Assembly: GCA_023101725.1 (NCBI GenBank) | Contig: JALJCO010001047.1 | Location: 62,001 to 126,000, forward strand | Source: Atherinomorus stipes | Lineage: Eukaryota; Chordata; Actinopteri; Atheriniformes; Atherinidae | Direction of reading: 5' to 3' | Length of the DNA: 64,000 bases | Shown: in pieces, positions 1 through 12,444 of the stretch | Position numbering within the stretch: position 1 is the stretch's first letter | Layout: the number at the start of each line of letters is the position of its first letter | The notes under the pieces: generated by a model | Seen by the model: only the letters and a program-made list of their open reading frames with translations | Told to the model about the DNA's origin: nothing | Database searches by the model: none | Position numbers and translations under genes: made by a program

Positions 1-414
1 TAGCCTATCAGATTCTAGCTTCTGTGTCACATGATGGTGGTAGCCTATCAGATTCTAGCTTCTGTGTCACATGATGGTGGTAGCCTATCAGATTCTAGCT
101 TCTGTGTCACATGATGGTGGTAGCCTATCAGATTCTAGCTTCTGTATCACATGATGGTGGTAGCCTATCAGATTCTAGCTTCTGTATCACATGATGGTGG
201 TAGCCTATCAGATTCTAGCTTCTGTATCACATGATGGTGGTAGCCTATCAGATTCTAGCTTCTGTATCACATGATGGTGGTAGCCTATCAGATTCTAGCT
301 TCTGTGTCACATGATGGTGGTAGCCTATCAGATTCTAGCTTCTGTATCACATGATGGTGGTAGCCTATCAGATTCTAGCTTCTGTATCACATGATGGTGG
401 TAGCCTATCAGATA
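1..414. repeat. 40-bp minisatellite, at least 10 units, open at the left edge
   Basis: Ten consecutive 40-bp units are identical except for one G/A position (tctgtGtcac or tctgtAtcac). The eleventh unit breaks off after about 13 bases. Unit variants in order are G,G,G,A,A,A,A,G,A,A. The array continues outside the window, so its true length is unknown. Near-perfect identity points to recent expansion or homogenisation. Confidence 0.98.
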
Positions 415-1009
415 TCATGATGATGCTGCTGTTAGTGATGATGATGTTTTGGTATATTTCTGTACTTTAATGCAGGTTATTACACATTATACTTTGGTTA
501 ATTAATAATATTACAATCACATTTTTTTCTTTTTCTTTCATATTTCCGGGTTTTTTTTTTTTTATTATTAAATTAATATTTAAACATCTTCCAATGAATA
601 AATTTAAACTATCTTAACCTGTAGTTAACTTATTTCGAGAATTAAAAGAAGTTTTTAAACATATTTGTATTTCTTTTCTTCATCAATATAATTTATTATT
701 GTTTTAAAAGCATTTCTTTCCAGTTCTTCTGTTCTCAAGTTTCACTTCTTTCTAATATTGCCCTCTTATTCAAGATATTAATGGAAACTGTACAATCATG
801 TGGGTTTTTTTTTAAGGGACAAAAAGTATCGGTATTGATGGAAAAGTACCGTAAACTACTGGTATCGCCCATCCCTATGTTGCATTTGAGTTCATCTTAT
901 TCTGAAATACTGATGACACGCTTGGTCTGAGCGTACCGGCTGTACGATGAGGATGAGGATGATGTCATCAGGTGCTCCGTCACCTGTTCACTCGTGCAGG
1001 TAAAACAGC
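415..1009. other. AT-rich non-coding stretch ending in a hAT-like terminus
   Basis: No gene is visible. Positions 811-877 look like the right end of a short hAT-type element: a TATCGG-rich subterminal part and the terminus ggtatcgcccatcccta. No matching left end was found nearby, so it is a truncated copy. The rest is low-complexity A/T. Confidence 0.4.
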
Positions 1010-2046
1010 AGCAGCTACACGTCTGAAACGTAACCCAGCTCCGACTCTGCATCGTGTGTCTGCTGGTGCAGGATAAGTGGCATTTGAAGCTTGTACGTGG
1101 AAGCAGCAGGACTGCAGGTGCAGCTGTTTCCTGCCCCGGCCTCCTGCTCGCCTCCACCCCCTCCACCACCACCACCACCATCCTCCTCTCTGGTTTTGTC
1201 AGAGTAAGTGCACATCATTGGCAGCTAAAAGCTCTGGGCACGGTCCCTCTGGTTGTTCCAGAGAAATGCCAATCGTTTTGGCGTCAATGGGGCCCTCACA
1301 GACGGCGCATGAAGGCACAGATGGCACTAATGGACGAGCAGAATCCAACCGAGGGACCGGGACAGAGCCACACCGGAGCGCCGTCCAAATAACTGTAGTG
1401 TGAATGTGCTGCACGGCCAACGCGCCACTCTGCTCGAGCGGGGCCGCTGCCACCACATAAAGAATTTAAAATGATAAAATAATCATAGGAGAGGGAGACC
1501 GTGGGAGGATCAGCGCCGGAGCGGCGCCAGCAGGATCAGACAGAGGAGAGATTGTTCTTCGCTGATATGCGTCAAAGTGATTTGAAGGAGTCGTCCAAGT
1601 CGCCCCGTTCCAGTCAGACAACTGGTTTACAGCTAAGTGACTGGCGGGAACGCCGCCTGTCCACGAAGAGCCGGTTTATAGGCGGCATCTTCTCCCCCCT
1701 CCCCTGAGTGAGGGAGCAGATAGCCCGTTTTACGACCTGCGAGGCCACTTTTCATTTGGACCCGTATCTTCCTGCCCACATGCTGCAGATCCTAACAGTT
1801 GTGTGATGCATTCAATAAAAAAGCTCTTCTGATAAACTGATGCTTGCAGAGAAAACTACAGTTTAAAAAAAAACTGTAATATCAGATTTTTTCTGATTTT
1901 TTTGAAAAATATGGAATAACTATGAAATTATGTAAAGAGGTTGTGAATTTATAAGTCTCACATGAAATAACATGAAAAGGCTGCAACTGTTAGTCTAAAA
2001 AAAAACCTAAAACTTCTTCAAAAACTTCCTTTTTACAGACTCTTAA
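1010..2046. other. GC-richer unique DNA, no supported gene
   Basis: Open frames of about 85-112 codons overlap here on both strands at 1054-1456. They have no recognisable domain, are rich in low-complexity Pro/Thr or His/Pro runs, and shadow each other, so I do not call a gene. From about 1760 the sequence becomes AT-rich. The flank 1996-2046 is similar to 30798-30865. Confidence 0.4.
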
Positions 2047-2278
2047 TGGGGAAAAAAATCGACAAGCTGAAATATCGCAATATTTTTATATGCTGATATC
2101 ATATTGACATTTAAAAATGTGGTATTGATCTGTTTCACAAACAAAATCTTGCGATATTTCATCATTCTGTTACGAAATGTCGCAAAATTCACAAATAAAT
2201 TTGCAATATTTTCATATACTGACATGTAAAAACACAGTATCAACCTATTTTACGAAGATAATCTCACGAGAATTCACA
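2047..2278. mobile_element. Family A hAT-like MITE copy, decayed
   Basis: The copy starts with a degraded ggtgggaaaaa-type terminus, then carries the family A signature: aatatcgcaatat, tgctgatatc, a 'ggtattgatctgtttcac' block and decayed copies of tctcgcgaga (here tcttgcgata). The right terminus is not recognisable. Better copies lie at 3772-4072 and 25825-27092. Confidence 0.7.
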
Positions 2279-3600
2279 AAAAATTGTGAGTTTTTAAGAG
2301 AAACTGCTATTTGAAATTACTGTATGGTTTTCAGCTTTAATATCAGCATTGATATTGGTTATCGGCCACATGAGTTTTAAAATATCGGCATATCGGATAT
2401 ACAATACAATGCATCCCCAGTATTTCTATAAGAGGGTTTTCTTCTATAATTTTAGGGTATTTTTCTGGTGCAATATTACCGTTTTTGTTTTTTACAGTGA
2501 TAGCCACTGCTACTGGTGCGACATTCTTTAATTAAAAGTTTAATTTCTAACTTTTTAAGCCTTCTCTGTTGCTTCTAAAAATGTTTAAGTTGATAAAAAG
2601 CACAAAAGTGATGCAGAATTCTCTGGTGGTGAAAACATTAGCTATAATTAACCTGCCTCGGCCATAAAAGAAGATTTATTATGCTCTGATAAAGAAAAAG
2701 AAAGGAAAAAAAGGAAAAGAAGGCCAGCTCTGCGGTGGACACACAGCTGTTTTATGTCCCAAAAGCACAGACAACATGTGCAACACTTCTGAGCAAAGAC
2801 TCCAAACACAAACCAAAAATAAACAGGAGGCCATTTGTTAATTTCCCCTCTGGGTGCCACAGCGTATCAGCGTCCACAGAGAGCCAGTGGGCTCATCTGT
2901 ACTTTTAAATTACATGTCATCGCCACAACTGTCCTCCCAGAGAGGCCAGCAGAGACGCTACGAACACTCAGAACTGCACTAAAAACATAAGCTTGCATCG
3001 TGTCTGCAGGCCTTTTCATGCAGCGCCTGCTCGTGCCGCGTTGCTCCGCTCCGTGCAGATGGAGATGAGGGTTGCTGGAGCTCGCTCTGCAGGCTTTCTG
3101 CACGGGCAAAGTCAAAAGCTGCTGATAATGACAATCAAAATGCGGATGAAATGCATCCGTGAGGGTGATGCAGATCCTGCACAATGTGTCACGTAGAAGC
3201 TATTTCAATTTCTGCAAACAATATGACGTGAACCAGCGGATAATCCGCATCTTCTGCTCACTGGACGGGTAAACTGCTGCAGTCTGAGCTGGAACATACC
3301 AGTTTCCTCTAGTTCCTCTTTACTTGTTGCTGCAGCACGATTAAAGGTGCATTCCCTCACATCTCAGTGCTGATGTTCACACCTCTGCTGGTTGATTTCT
3401 GAACTTAAAAGATTTAAGTTGAAAATATACAAGAGTGCTCATCAAATCAAGGCAGCCAAGTTCAGCTGTTCGCTGTCACTCATGTTTCCTCTGAGAAACA
3501 AAGCTGAAGCTCATACTGGTTCTACTGGTTCAGTTAAGTAGCTGAAACATTTGTTGTATGGAAATTTATTCAATCACAACTGGAAAAGTTCTGGCAAGTT
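2279..3600. other. Mostly unique non-coding DNA with a MITE end
   Basis: Positions 2330-2420 carry TATCGG-type subterminal repeats and end near atgcatcccc, consistent with a hAT-like right end. The remainder, including the GC-richer 2860-3200, has no exon I can support. Confidence 0.35.
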
Positions 3601-3771
3601 GTAAAACAGATTTTTGATTTATTAATACATACACGCTCATATGGATATGTATGTGTATACATAAATATATATGTAGACATACATATATATATATATATAA
3701 ATAGAGAGAGAGACACAGAGATCTATGTGGATATAGTGCATATATATAGGCCTATATATGTGTATATATTA
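3601..3771. repeat. TA/CATA-rich microsatellite tract
   Basis: Interrupted (TA)n and (TATG)n tracts with a short (GA)n, directly left of a MITE copy. Confidence 0.8.
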
Positions 3772-4071
3772 GGGATGGAAAAAAAATTGATACACTAAAA
3801 TATCCCGATATTTTCTTATGCTGATATCAAATCGATACATAAAGATGTGGTATCGATCTATTTTACCAATGAAATCTTGCGAGATTTCATTGTTCAGTCA
3901 AGAAATTTCGCGGGTTTTTGTGAAATCTCGCAAGATTTCGCTGTTATCTTACGAAATCTCGCGAGATTTCGTTGGTAAAATAGATCAACTTTGCATTTTT
4001 GAATCTCTATATGAAATCTGCATATGAAAATATCGCGATATTTCAGTGTACCGATTTTTTTCTCAGCTCTA

Positions 4072-4072
<1 letters not shown>
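3772..4072. mobile_element. Family A hAT-like palindromic MITE, nearly complete
   Basis: The 300-bp element is an imperfect inverted repeat over its whole length. The left end tagggatggaaaaaaaattg is mirrored by a right end of the type ccgatttttttctcagctcta. Both arms contain a cgatattt block and a 'gatctattttacca' / 'ttggtaaaatagatc' pair. The centre holds several TCTCGCGAGA-like palindromes, one perfect at 3957-3966. There is no coding capacity. The hAT assignment rests on the 8-bp target duplications of its relatives at 25825-27092. Confidence 0.85.
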
Positions 4073-4119
<47 letters not shown>

Positions 4120-4262
4120 ATATATACACACACATATATCTTTCTATTTTTCTATGTATGTATGTATATATATATCTATATATGTATAGAGAGAGAGATC
4201 TATCGACCTATATATGTATGCGTATATATCTATCTAGATAGATAGATAGATAGACACACATA
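4073..4262. repeat. Compound (TA)n, (TG)n, (CA)n and (GATA)n microsatellite
   Basis: About 40 bp of (TA)n is followed by short TG/CA runs, TATG repeats, and (GATA)n at about 4230-4252. Open frames here encode only Tyr-Ile runs and are artefacts. Confidence 0.95.
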
Positions 4263-5507
4263 CATGAATATACATTTTTGTTTTCTTCAAAAAGAAATAA
4301 ATGCATTTTATTAAACTACTTATTTTATATGGACTTGTAAGTTAGGTTTTGAAATATGAAAGTGTTAAATATCACTTGGTTCCACACTAACGCCTTCAGT
4401 AACTCTGCAAGTACTTAAAAAACATAACTTATCTTTGTTTCAGAAACAGTCACATAAACATTGTAAATGCTCTGCGTTGATGGAAGCTGCTTTGTTCATG
4501 TTTCAGCATAAGCAGAGAAACTGTTGGTGTCTTTGATTTTCCTCATTTTTCTCTTCCTATTAATAATTAAGAGGCTATTTTTCTGTGAGTAAACGTGCGT
4601 GTGTGCGTGTGTGTTCGTGCTCTCGGCCCCTGCATGGTTCCCCCTCTGTTCCCCCTCCACCAGCGGCATGCTGGACGGGGTCACATGCGATCTGCTCTGA
4701 GCAGAGATGCAGGCCATGCGACAGCGAGGGCCAGTAATTGGAGTGAACTGTCAAGACGGGGCGGTGTGTTGGTGTGTGTTTGTGTGTGTGTGCACGTGCC
4801 AGGGCGACTCCTGCCCCCTCCTACAGGGTGCCACATATTAAAAGTCCCTGATGAGACTAATGCAGGAGGAAATGGATTTGGCGTGGCGCCCGTGAGAGGT
4901 GAAAGGGGAGGCTGGTCTGGGTCGACCCGGAGCAGGAGCACAGCTCTGTGTGGAGGACAGCAGGAAGGAAAGATGAGGGGGGGGGGGGGGGGCCAGCTTC
5001 ACTTCCATCTGCAGTGAATATTCAAGTGTCTGCTGAAAATTCCTTAAAGAAAAAACAAAAAGGTTCCCAAATCAACTAAATCAGCCTCTACTATCTGTGT
5101 GGCTGCTCCTTCAGACACGATTAGCCGGAGCGAGATCACAGCCCTCCTTTCTCTTTAAGGGTTAATCAGCAGATTAGAAGATGCAGATCTGCAGCTAATG
5201 ACGCGCCCACGCGAGCTGCCAGCAAACATGCGAGGCGCTCCTGCCGTTGACTGATTAACTGCAATTACAGCAAAGGTAAAACAAAAGCATTGATGGGACA
5301 TGGAGCCTAATCACAGACACAAAGGGGATAATTGTGCGCTGGGTTGATGAATTAATCGTTGTTGGGTAATTTCATCACCAACATCTGTATCTGCCTCGTT
5401 AGTGCCCTGCTCCGACGGAAAACTGACTTCTCCAACATTTTAAATCTTTCTGCTTTGTTTTCTCCTCTAACAAACATTCCAGCATCAGATCGTTCTAAGA
5501 GAAATAA
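4263..5507. other. Non-coding stretch with short simple repeats and a candidate conserved block
   Basis: Contains short TG runs (4590-4615, 4770-4795) and a 16-base G run at 4977-4992. Positions 5150-5350 are moderately GC-rich with repeated TTAAT/ATTAACTG words, the look of a vertebrate conserved non-coding element; this is inference only. No exon is supported. Confidence 0.35.
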
Positions 5508-5621
5508 TTAAGGATAGACCGATATTTGCCTCTTTTGCTGACATCGGCATTGTTAATTCATTGGGTGTGTTGGCTGATACCCCCACTGGGAATAATTTAA
5601 ACCTTTTCCATCCATCCATCC

Positions 5622-5652
<31 letters not shown>

Positions 5653-6255
5653 TATATATAAACACACACACGTTTGTTTTTACAACCTGTGGGGTACAAA
5701 CAATTACATATTCGTGGGGTATTTCCATTGACATAATGCATTCCCTGCCCCTAACCCTAAACCTAACACCCATAAGTGATTGCCTAAACCTACCCATTGT
5801 CCTAATCCTAACCAAAACCTAATCGTAACTTAATCTCTAAAACCTAATCTTGACCCTCAAAACGGGGTTTGTACCTGTGGGGACCGGGAAAATGTCCCCA
5901 TGAGGGCAACACGTCCCCACAGTGATGGTAAAAATCCGGAACATGGTCCCCACAATGTTGCAAAAACGCGCACACACACATCGCTATATATATATATATA
6001 TATATATACATACACACACACACACACATTAATAGGTATGTATGTATTACAAGTTCAATGTTTCTATTATCTGTTTACAAGTGAACTGTTTCTTCTTTGT
6101 TAATTTGAAGTATTTTGTTATTTTTTATATTAAAGAGTTGAAAAATTATTTTTCAGTAGCATCCTTTATTTTATTAATTGGGAATCAAATGCAGAAACAG
6201 CCTCAAATATTGGCCCCAAATATCGGCAGGTTGTATCGGTCATTGGTTGAGGCTA
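5508..6255 (+). mobile_element. Family D hAT-like element carrying another repeat inside
   Basis: The left end ttaaggatagaccgatat and the internal block 6040-6250 (tcaaatgcag, aaatatcggcagg) match copies at 10919-12093 and 39041-40030. The interior is split by (TA)n tracts and by a different interspersed repeat at about 5675-5990. That inner repeat has GTGGGGAC / GTCCCCAC inverted ends and a telomere-like ccctaaccctaaacctaac stretch. Confidence 0.7.
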
Positions 6256-7505
6256 AACTAATGTTTGGTTGCGTTTTTTAACTTAAAATATTTACTTTTA
6301 GAGGATAATCTATGTTAAAAAGGAAATATTTGCATAACTGTTAACCTACAAGTGAGATTTTCATCATACTTTTTTTGCATGTCTTAAAAATACACTTTAA
6401 GCTTCTCATTTAATTAAATTTCTGTGTTTTTTGCAGAGGCTGTTTGGTGATTTTGACTGGACTCTGTTCTTGTTTGCTTCCTTTTCCAAAGCTGTTCTGC
6501 TTATTAAGCAGAGCTGGAGGCTGATTTACACTAAAGGTTCAAGAGATATAATTCACAACCAAAATCTGTCTTCTTGTTCAAAGTTAAATCTGATTTTACA
6601 GCAAAAACTCCAGCTTTAAATCTCACCTGGAGAAAAGTTGTTATTTACGAGGCCGTAAACTAACAGGGTGGAAATACGAGCGAGCGAGGGAGTGGCGGGC
6701 GGGAAAAGCTCGGTGATAAAGCATCTTGTTAGCTCTACTGAGGAAAATATGCTTATCATGCCGCATGTTAATACAAGCAGTAAATAATGTGATCGTCGGC
6801 CGGAGATGCTGGAGATAAACCAGCATGCGGGTGCCTGAAGCGACGCCGGCTGCAGGGAGGCGTTGCTGTGTCCGTTTCTCTTTTTTTCCACGTTCGTTTT
6901 GAACTGGAGCTGCAAACTGTGAGAACTGGGTTAATGTGACCTGAACACAAAAGACATGAGCAACAACACGCATGCTGGGGTCGACCAACAACAGCATTTT
7001 TACCAGACCTCACACACACACACACACACACACACCAACTCACAGGGAAAGTGGCGTGATTAAAAATCATGTTTAGACATGAAGAGAATCAATACGTGAG
7101 CAAACGCACGGATAGATGTGAAATCATTGCTGCTCCACTCTGACTCAAACTAATCATATTTTTCCAAATCATGTTATCAATCAAATGCATTATTAAGGTT
7201 TAAATGTTATTAACTGTTACTGTTTATCTTCTTTTCTTCATGAAAAGTGATGGAAATTCAGGTTTTTGCCTTTACACAGAAACATGAGGAATAAGATGAT
7301 GTTGGGGAAAATGTATGATTACAGAAAAAGATTTTAACTATAATAATCCGGTTTTAAGCGAAAATGTCACTTTTAAATAACAGACTTTTATCAAAACTTG
7401 AAAATATCTGCACCAGCTCTGATTGAAAATGATTTTACCTGTTGCACCGAAGGTTTCTGAATGTTTAAATATGAATTTGAGTCATTTTTTCAACTATTGT
7501 GAAAC
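6256..7505. other. Unique non-coding DNA with a CA repeat
   Basis: An AT-rich stretch with a GC-richer patch at 6650-6900 and (CA)n at about 7010-7034. No gene or known repeat family recognised. Confidence 0.4.
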
Positions 7506-8060
7506 TAGGGATGCACAATAATGGCTTTTTTTTTTTTTTTAACCGATATCCAATATACCGATATTGTCCAACTCTCTTTATTTCTGATATCCGATGACTG
7601 ATGCAACCAACCAACATGTGGCTAATATATAATATTGTTATATTTCTGACAACTTGGTAACTTAACCAGCAACTTAAAACCAGACATATTATCAGCAGCT
7701 TCAAAGTAAGTCAGTCTGTAGCAGCAGCAGCTGCACCGTAGTCACATGACTGAAAGGAATGCTGGGAAATGAAGTTCTTCCACAATAACAGGGACTTTTA
7801 TACCTGCTGGACCGTTGCAACAAGATCTTGTGAGATTTTGTTCATAAAAACATTGATACATTCCTTTTACAATATCACCTATATGCAATATCACTGCACA
7901 AAATATCATATTTAAGTCTACAGATATTTTCTCACACCCCTAGTGATAAGTGATTACCAATTTTTGGTGTGTCACTAAAAAAATGAAAAATAAAAACAGA
8001 TATATTTTCTGATATCACATTTTAATGCTGATATTGGCTGATAATATCAGACATCTCGAC
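7506..8060 (-). mobile_element. Family C hAT-like element, reverse copy
   Basis: It starts tagggatgcacaataatgg and ends in a region reading as the reverse of the family C left end (gctgatattggctgataat, then agacatctcg). The internal block 7620-7800, with a ggaatgctgggaaatgaag stretch, is the reverse complement of 19830-19990. About 7840-7945 contains extra family A-like sequence ending cacaccccta. No intact target duplication was found. Confidence 0.75.
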
Positions 8061-8423
8061 TTATCAGTTTAAATCAGTATAAAAAGGAAGGAAATTATTG
8101 TTGGTGGATAATTTCTTTGTTCTAGAAAAACTTCTTGGTGAAATGTCACGTACCACTGTTTTTTTAAATGGTTCCATGTTTGAAAATGCATTTGTGTGTG
8201 ATCCACATGCCACTGACACCCCTGTTCAATTCAGTAAATAACAAATAAGAGACAACAGCAGAATCGGCTGGTTTTGTCGAGACAGATATTAAACTCTGCT
8301 GCTCATCTCATAAATATGACACCATTTACAGTAAAGCAGTAACAGGCTCTCCGACAGTAGAAGATTTTTGCCAAGAAACGTAAAAAAAAATCCACCAAGC
8401 ACTCGTTTCCTTAAGGGGGTATA
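8061..8423. other. Non-coding spacer, nothing recognised
   Basis: AT-rich spacer between a hAT-like copy and the Tc1 element. It ends with the TA dinucleotide used as the Tc1 target. Confidence 0.4.
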
Positions 8424-9868
8424 CAGTTGTGTGTAAAAGTGTTTGCCTCCTTCCTGATTTCTTATTTTTTCCATGTTTGTCACACTTATATGTTTCAGAT
8501 CATCAAACAAATTTAAATATTAGACAAAGATAACACAAGTAAACACAAAATGCAGTTTTTAAATCAAGATTTTTATTTTTAAGGGGGGAAAAAAATCCAA
8601 ACCTAAATGGCCCTGTGTGAAAAAGTGATCTTCCCCTAAACCTAATAACTGGTTGTTCCACCTTAGCAGCAACAACTGCATCAAGCGTTTGTGATAACTG
8701 GCAGTGAGTCTTCTACAGCGCTGTGGAGGAATTTTGTTCCACTCATCTTTGCAGAATTGTTGTAATTCAGCCACATTGGAGGCTTTTCCAGCATGAACCG
8801 CCTTTTTAAGGTCATGCCACAGCATCTCAATGGGATTCAGGTGGGGGCTTTGACTAGGCCACTCCAAAGTCTTCATGTTGTTGTTCTTAAGCCATTCAGA
8901 GGTGGACTTGCTGGTGTGTTCTGGATCATTGTTCTGCTGCAGAACCCAAGTGCGCTTCAGCTTGAGGTCACCAACAGATGGCCGGACGTTCTCCTTCAGG
9001 ATTTTTTTGGTAGAAGCAGAATTCATGGTTCCATTTACCACAGCAAGTCTTCCAGGTCCTGAAGCAGCAAAACAGCCCCAGACCATCACACTACCACCAC
9101 CATATTTTACTGTTGCTATGATGTTCCTTTTCTGAAATGCCGTGTTCCTTTTACGCCAGATGTAATGGGACCTCCACCTTCCAGAAAGTTCCACTTTTGT
9201 CTCGTCAGTCCACAGAGTATTTTCCCAAAAGTCTTGGGGATCATCAAGATGCTTTCTGGCTAAACTGAGACGAGCCTTTATGTTCTTTTTGCTCAGCAGT
9301 GGTTTTGGTCTTGGAACTCTGCCATGCAGCCATTTTTGCCCCCCCAGTCTCTTTCTGATGGAGGATTCATGAACACTGACCTTCATTGAGGCAAGTGAGG
9401 CCTGCAGTTCTTGGATGTTGTTCTGGGATCTTTTGTGACCTCTTGGATGAGTCGTCGCTGTGCTCTTGGGGTCATTTTGGTCGGCCGGCCCCTCCTGGGA
9501 AGGTTCACCACTGTTCCATGTTTTCACCATTTGTGGATAATGGTTCTCACTGTGGTTCTCTGGAGTCCCAAAGCTTTAGAAATGGCTTTGGAACCTTTTC
9601 CAGACTTTGTTTCTCATTTGTTCCTGAATTTCTTTGGATGGCAGCATGATGTCTAACTTTTGAGGATCTTTTGGTCTACTTCACTTCATCAGGCAGGTCC
9701 TATTTAAGTGATTTCTTGATTGGGAACAGGTAATCAGGCCTTAGTGTGGATAGAGAAATTGAACTCACCTTTCCAAAGATGTGATAAACCACAGTTAATT
9801 TATGTTGTAACGGGGAGGGCAAACACTTTTTCAAACAGCACCATCTAGGTTTCACTTTCACACAACTG
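8424..9868 (-). mobile_element. Tc1/mariner transposon, full length, transposase in reverse
   Basis: Both ends carry the inverted terminal repeat CAGTTGTGTG...CACACAACTG flanked by TA, the target duplication of the Tc1/mariner superfamily. The length of 1445 bp is within the normal range for fish Tc1 elements. The interior is one degenerate transposase gene read on the minus strand. A second, 5'-truncated copy of the same family lies at 58697-59759 in the opposite orientation. Confidence 0.95.
8559..9647 (-). pseudogene. Tc1-family transposase, inactivated
   Basis: A cut-and-paste transposase would act in the nucleus on its own terminal repeats. The probable start ATG is at 9647 (MLPSKEIQEQ). 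The paired-like DNA-binding part is then broken by a frameshift, a TGA after HKW, and a second frameshift near 9420. From 9530 a 323-codon frame stays open over the catalytic domain. It shows LWTDETKVEL (first Asp, residue 109 of that frame), the GGGSVMVWG motif and LNPIEMLWHD (Glu 235). The second catalytic Asp, expected 34 residues before that Glu, is Asn (QQNNDPEHTS, residue 200). The product would therefore be catalytically dead even without the frameshifts. It is not a host gene. Confidence 0.93.
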
Positions 9869-10918
9869 TAATTAATGAACTGGTTGCATTTGTTAAACAT
9901 GCATCATTATTGTCAAAAGAATTTAGTAAATAAATGCTCTTACACTCTGCTACTTCAATGTACTACCAGATCTTAAATAACACAAAAAAGGAGAATAAAA
10001 TGAAGAAACTTGAGGTCCTATTTTTGGATTTAAGTAAGAAAACAAACACTTCCTCTCTGTTCTCGCCATGCAGTCATTGTTCGCGTCCCAGCAGGTCAAC
10101 TATCCCAGCACCAACCTCCCATCTTCTCAGCTTTTCAGGCCTTTCTCGCTTCACTCAGAGCTGCTGAGTCACCTCGCTGCCTTCGGGGGTGAGACCGAGC
10201 CTTCATCGTGCTACCAGCGAGCTCTTACACTCCAAAGACTTCAGCACAAAGTATGATATGAGGTATCACCGTGTCATCAGACTCTGTGATGCTGAACTCA
10301 GGTTGAAACCATCGTACTGCAGCATGATAACAGCAGAATCTCCAGATAACCAGGAGCAGCGAGCTTCTCCCAGCTGGAAGTACAGCATGCAGAAAGTATG
10401 CTGCAGACGGCCATGACGACAACTACATGTGGGAATGATATCAGTACTGAACATCAGCAGTGCTGACGTGTGAGTGGAAAAGCGACTCACAGACGAGGAG
10501 AAGCTACTATGAAGCTCTCGCTCGCATGTGGCCTCACACCAGGAAGCTGGCAGGGTAAACTCTGCACTTTCACCTGCAAGCTGGATGGAAAACGTCTGGA
10601 TGCTTTCAGGGCAGCATGTGTGAAAACCTTCCACAGTCGACAGTTTCAAGGTGAGCAGATTTAACTCTGGATGACGGGAGTCTCTGACCAGCATCTAGCA
10701 GTTAAACAGAAAAAACCTGAAGCAGACTTGAACATCTTCCTTCTTACAGTACGAGATCTGAACTGAGGAGGTTGCATGTAAATACGTTACTGATGCAGGT
10801 CTTTATCATCACCTTCATGATGACTGCTGTGTTAAAAATGGTTTCATCAGAATTTGCTTCTGATCTTTGCTTTGGCATTTTTTGGTTTCTAAAAAGCTAT
10901 CCTTGTGCAACTTTTAGA
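9869..10918. other. Unique non-coding DNA
   Basis: The mildly GC-richer 10060-10680 has overlapping short frames on both strands (up to 142 codons, minus strand). None has a domain or splice pattern I recognise. No repeat family identified. Confidence 0.4.
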
Positions 10919-10992
10919 TTAAGGATAGACCGATAAATCGGCCGGCTGATATTTTAGGCCGATACTGGCTCTTTTTTTTTGCTGGTATCAAC

Positions 10993-11354
10993 TAGAGATG
11001 CACCAAAACAGTTTTTTTCCGACCCAATCAGATACCGATACCCGGGCTGAGCCGGTCGATACCAATCAGAAACAACTGTTGAATGAGTAAGCCATTTTAC
11101 GTGCCGTGTTAGTGAGGGCATCAGGCTTGGCATAAACATTTAGCCGTGTTATAAAAAAAGGTAACAAATGAACACAGATATAAATGTACTTATTATTTAT
11201 TAACAAATAAAGAGTACATCTGTTATATTATTATCAAAAACAGAAATGATTGGATTAGAATGCTGGATCGGCCAAATTCATCCAATATCCAACCCAGCTA
11301 TTTTGCCAGTATCGGAGCGATATCCGATCCAGGTATTGGACTGGTGCATCTCTA
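10993..11354. mobile_element. Family E hAT-like MITE nested in family D
   Basis: Inverted terminal repeats tagagatgcacc...ggtgcatctcta bound 362 bp with no coding capacity. Subterminal motifs include gataccgataccc and gtatcggagcgatatccgat. The 8-bp flanks (gtatcaac / atatcggc) agree only partly, so the target duplication is decayed or the exact ends are uncertain. Confidence 0.75.
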
Positions 11355-11415
11355 ATATCGGCATCGGCTGACATGCATGGTGTGCTGACAATACTCCCAC
11401 TAAGCATTCTTTACA

Positions 11416-11577
<162 letters not shown>

Positions 11578-11912
11578 ACTTATAACAAGTGAAATGTTTC
11601 TAATATTTGTTTACAAGTGTACTGTTTCTTATCTATGCAATTATCTGTGTGCTTTGTTCTTTTTTATATAAAAAAAAGTTGTAAAATTACTTTGCATTGT
11701 ATTCTTTAATTAAATTAAAATGGGAGTCAAATGCAGTATCAACCCCAAAGATTGGCAGGTTGTATTGGCTTAGGCCGATAAGAAAATATCGGTATGTGTA
11801 TCGGCTATGAATAGACCGATACACCGGCTGACTGATATACCGGGCTGATACACCGGGTGTGTTGGCCGATACCCCCACTTGGCATAATTTAGGTTTACTT
11901 TATATACATATT

Positions 11913-11956
<44 letters not shown>

Positions 11957-12093
11957 CCTTTATTATATTAAACTGGGAGTCAAATGCAGTATTGGACAAA
12001 AATATTGGCCACAAATATGGCAGCTGTATCAGCCATCGGCTGATAAAAAAATATTGGCATCAACTCTAAAAAATCTGTATCGGTCTGTCCCTA

Positions 12094-12444
12094 TTTTCGA
12101 TGCACCCCCACTCCAACACACCTGAATCAACTAAATAACTCGTTACCAGTCTCTGCAGAGCTGAATCACATGCATGAGGTAATTAAAATATTTTAATCAC
12201 GTATGTTGGAGAAGGGATCCCCTAAATCAGGGGTGTCCAGACTCGGTCCTCGAGGTCAGTTGTATACATATATATATATCGTACCCATGCCTGCTCCAAC
12301 ACACATGACACAGTTAAATGAATCTATTCTAACAGACTGAAGTTCTGCACAGTGACTCATTAATTTGAGTGAGATGTTTCGGAGCAGGGGGCATAGAAAA
12401 CCTGCAGGATTGTGGCCCTGGAGGACCGGAGCTGAGCACCCCTG
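12094..12444. mobile_element. Short hAT-like MITE with CAGGGGTG ends
   Basis: Positions 12228-12444 start caggggtgtccagactcgg and end with a gagcacccctg-type inverted terminus. The paired 'cctgctccaacacac' and 'gtggccctggaggaccgga' blocks are typical of a very common fish element. Positions 12100-12200 contain a diverged related half copy, and a short (TA)n lies inside. Confidence 0.7.

Noticed and set aside
1..414. CRISPR-like regular repeats
   Set aside because: Units are contiguous 40-bp copies with no unique spacers, in vertebrate DNA; this is a minisatellite.
1054..1456. Overlapping frames of 85-112 codons
   Set aside because: Frames exist on both strands at once, with Thr/His/Pro runs and no recognised domain.
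3894..4245. Tyr-Ile-rich frames
   Set aside because: Translations of TA microsatellites; the same applies to 5485-5815, 5844-6103, 11373-11585 and 11859-12125.
8559..9530. 323-codon frame as a possible host gene
   Set aside because: It is a Tc1 transposase inside intact terminal repeats, with frameshifts upstream and a catalytic Asp replaced.
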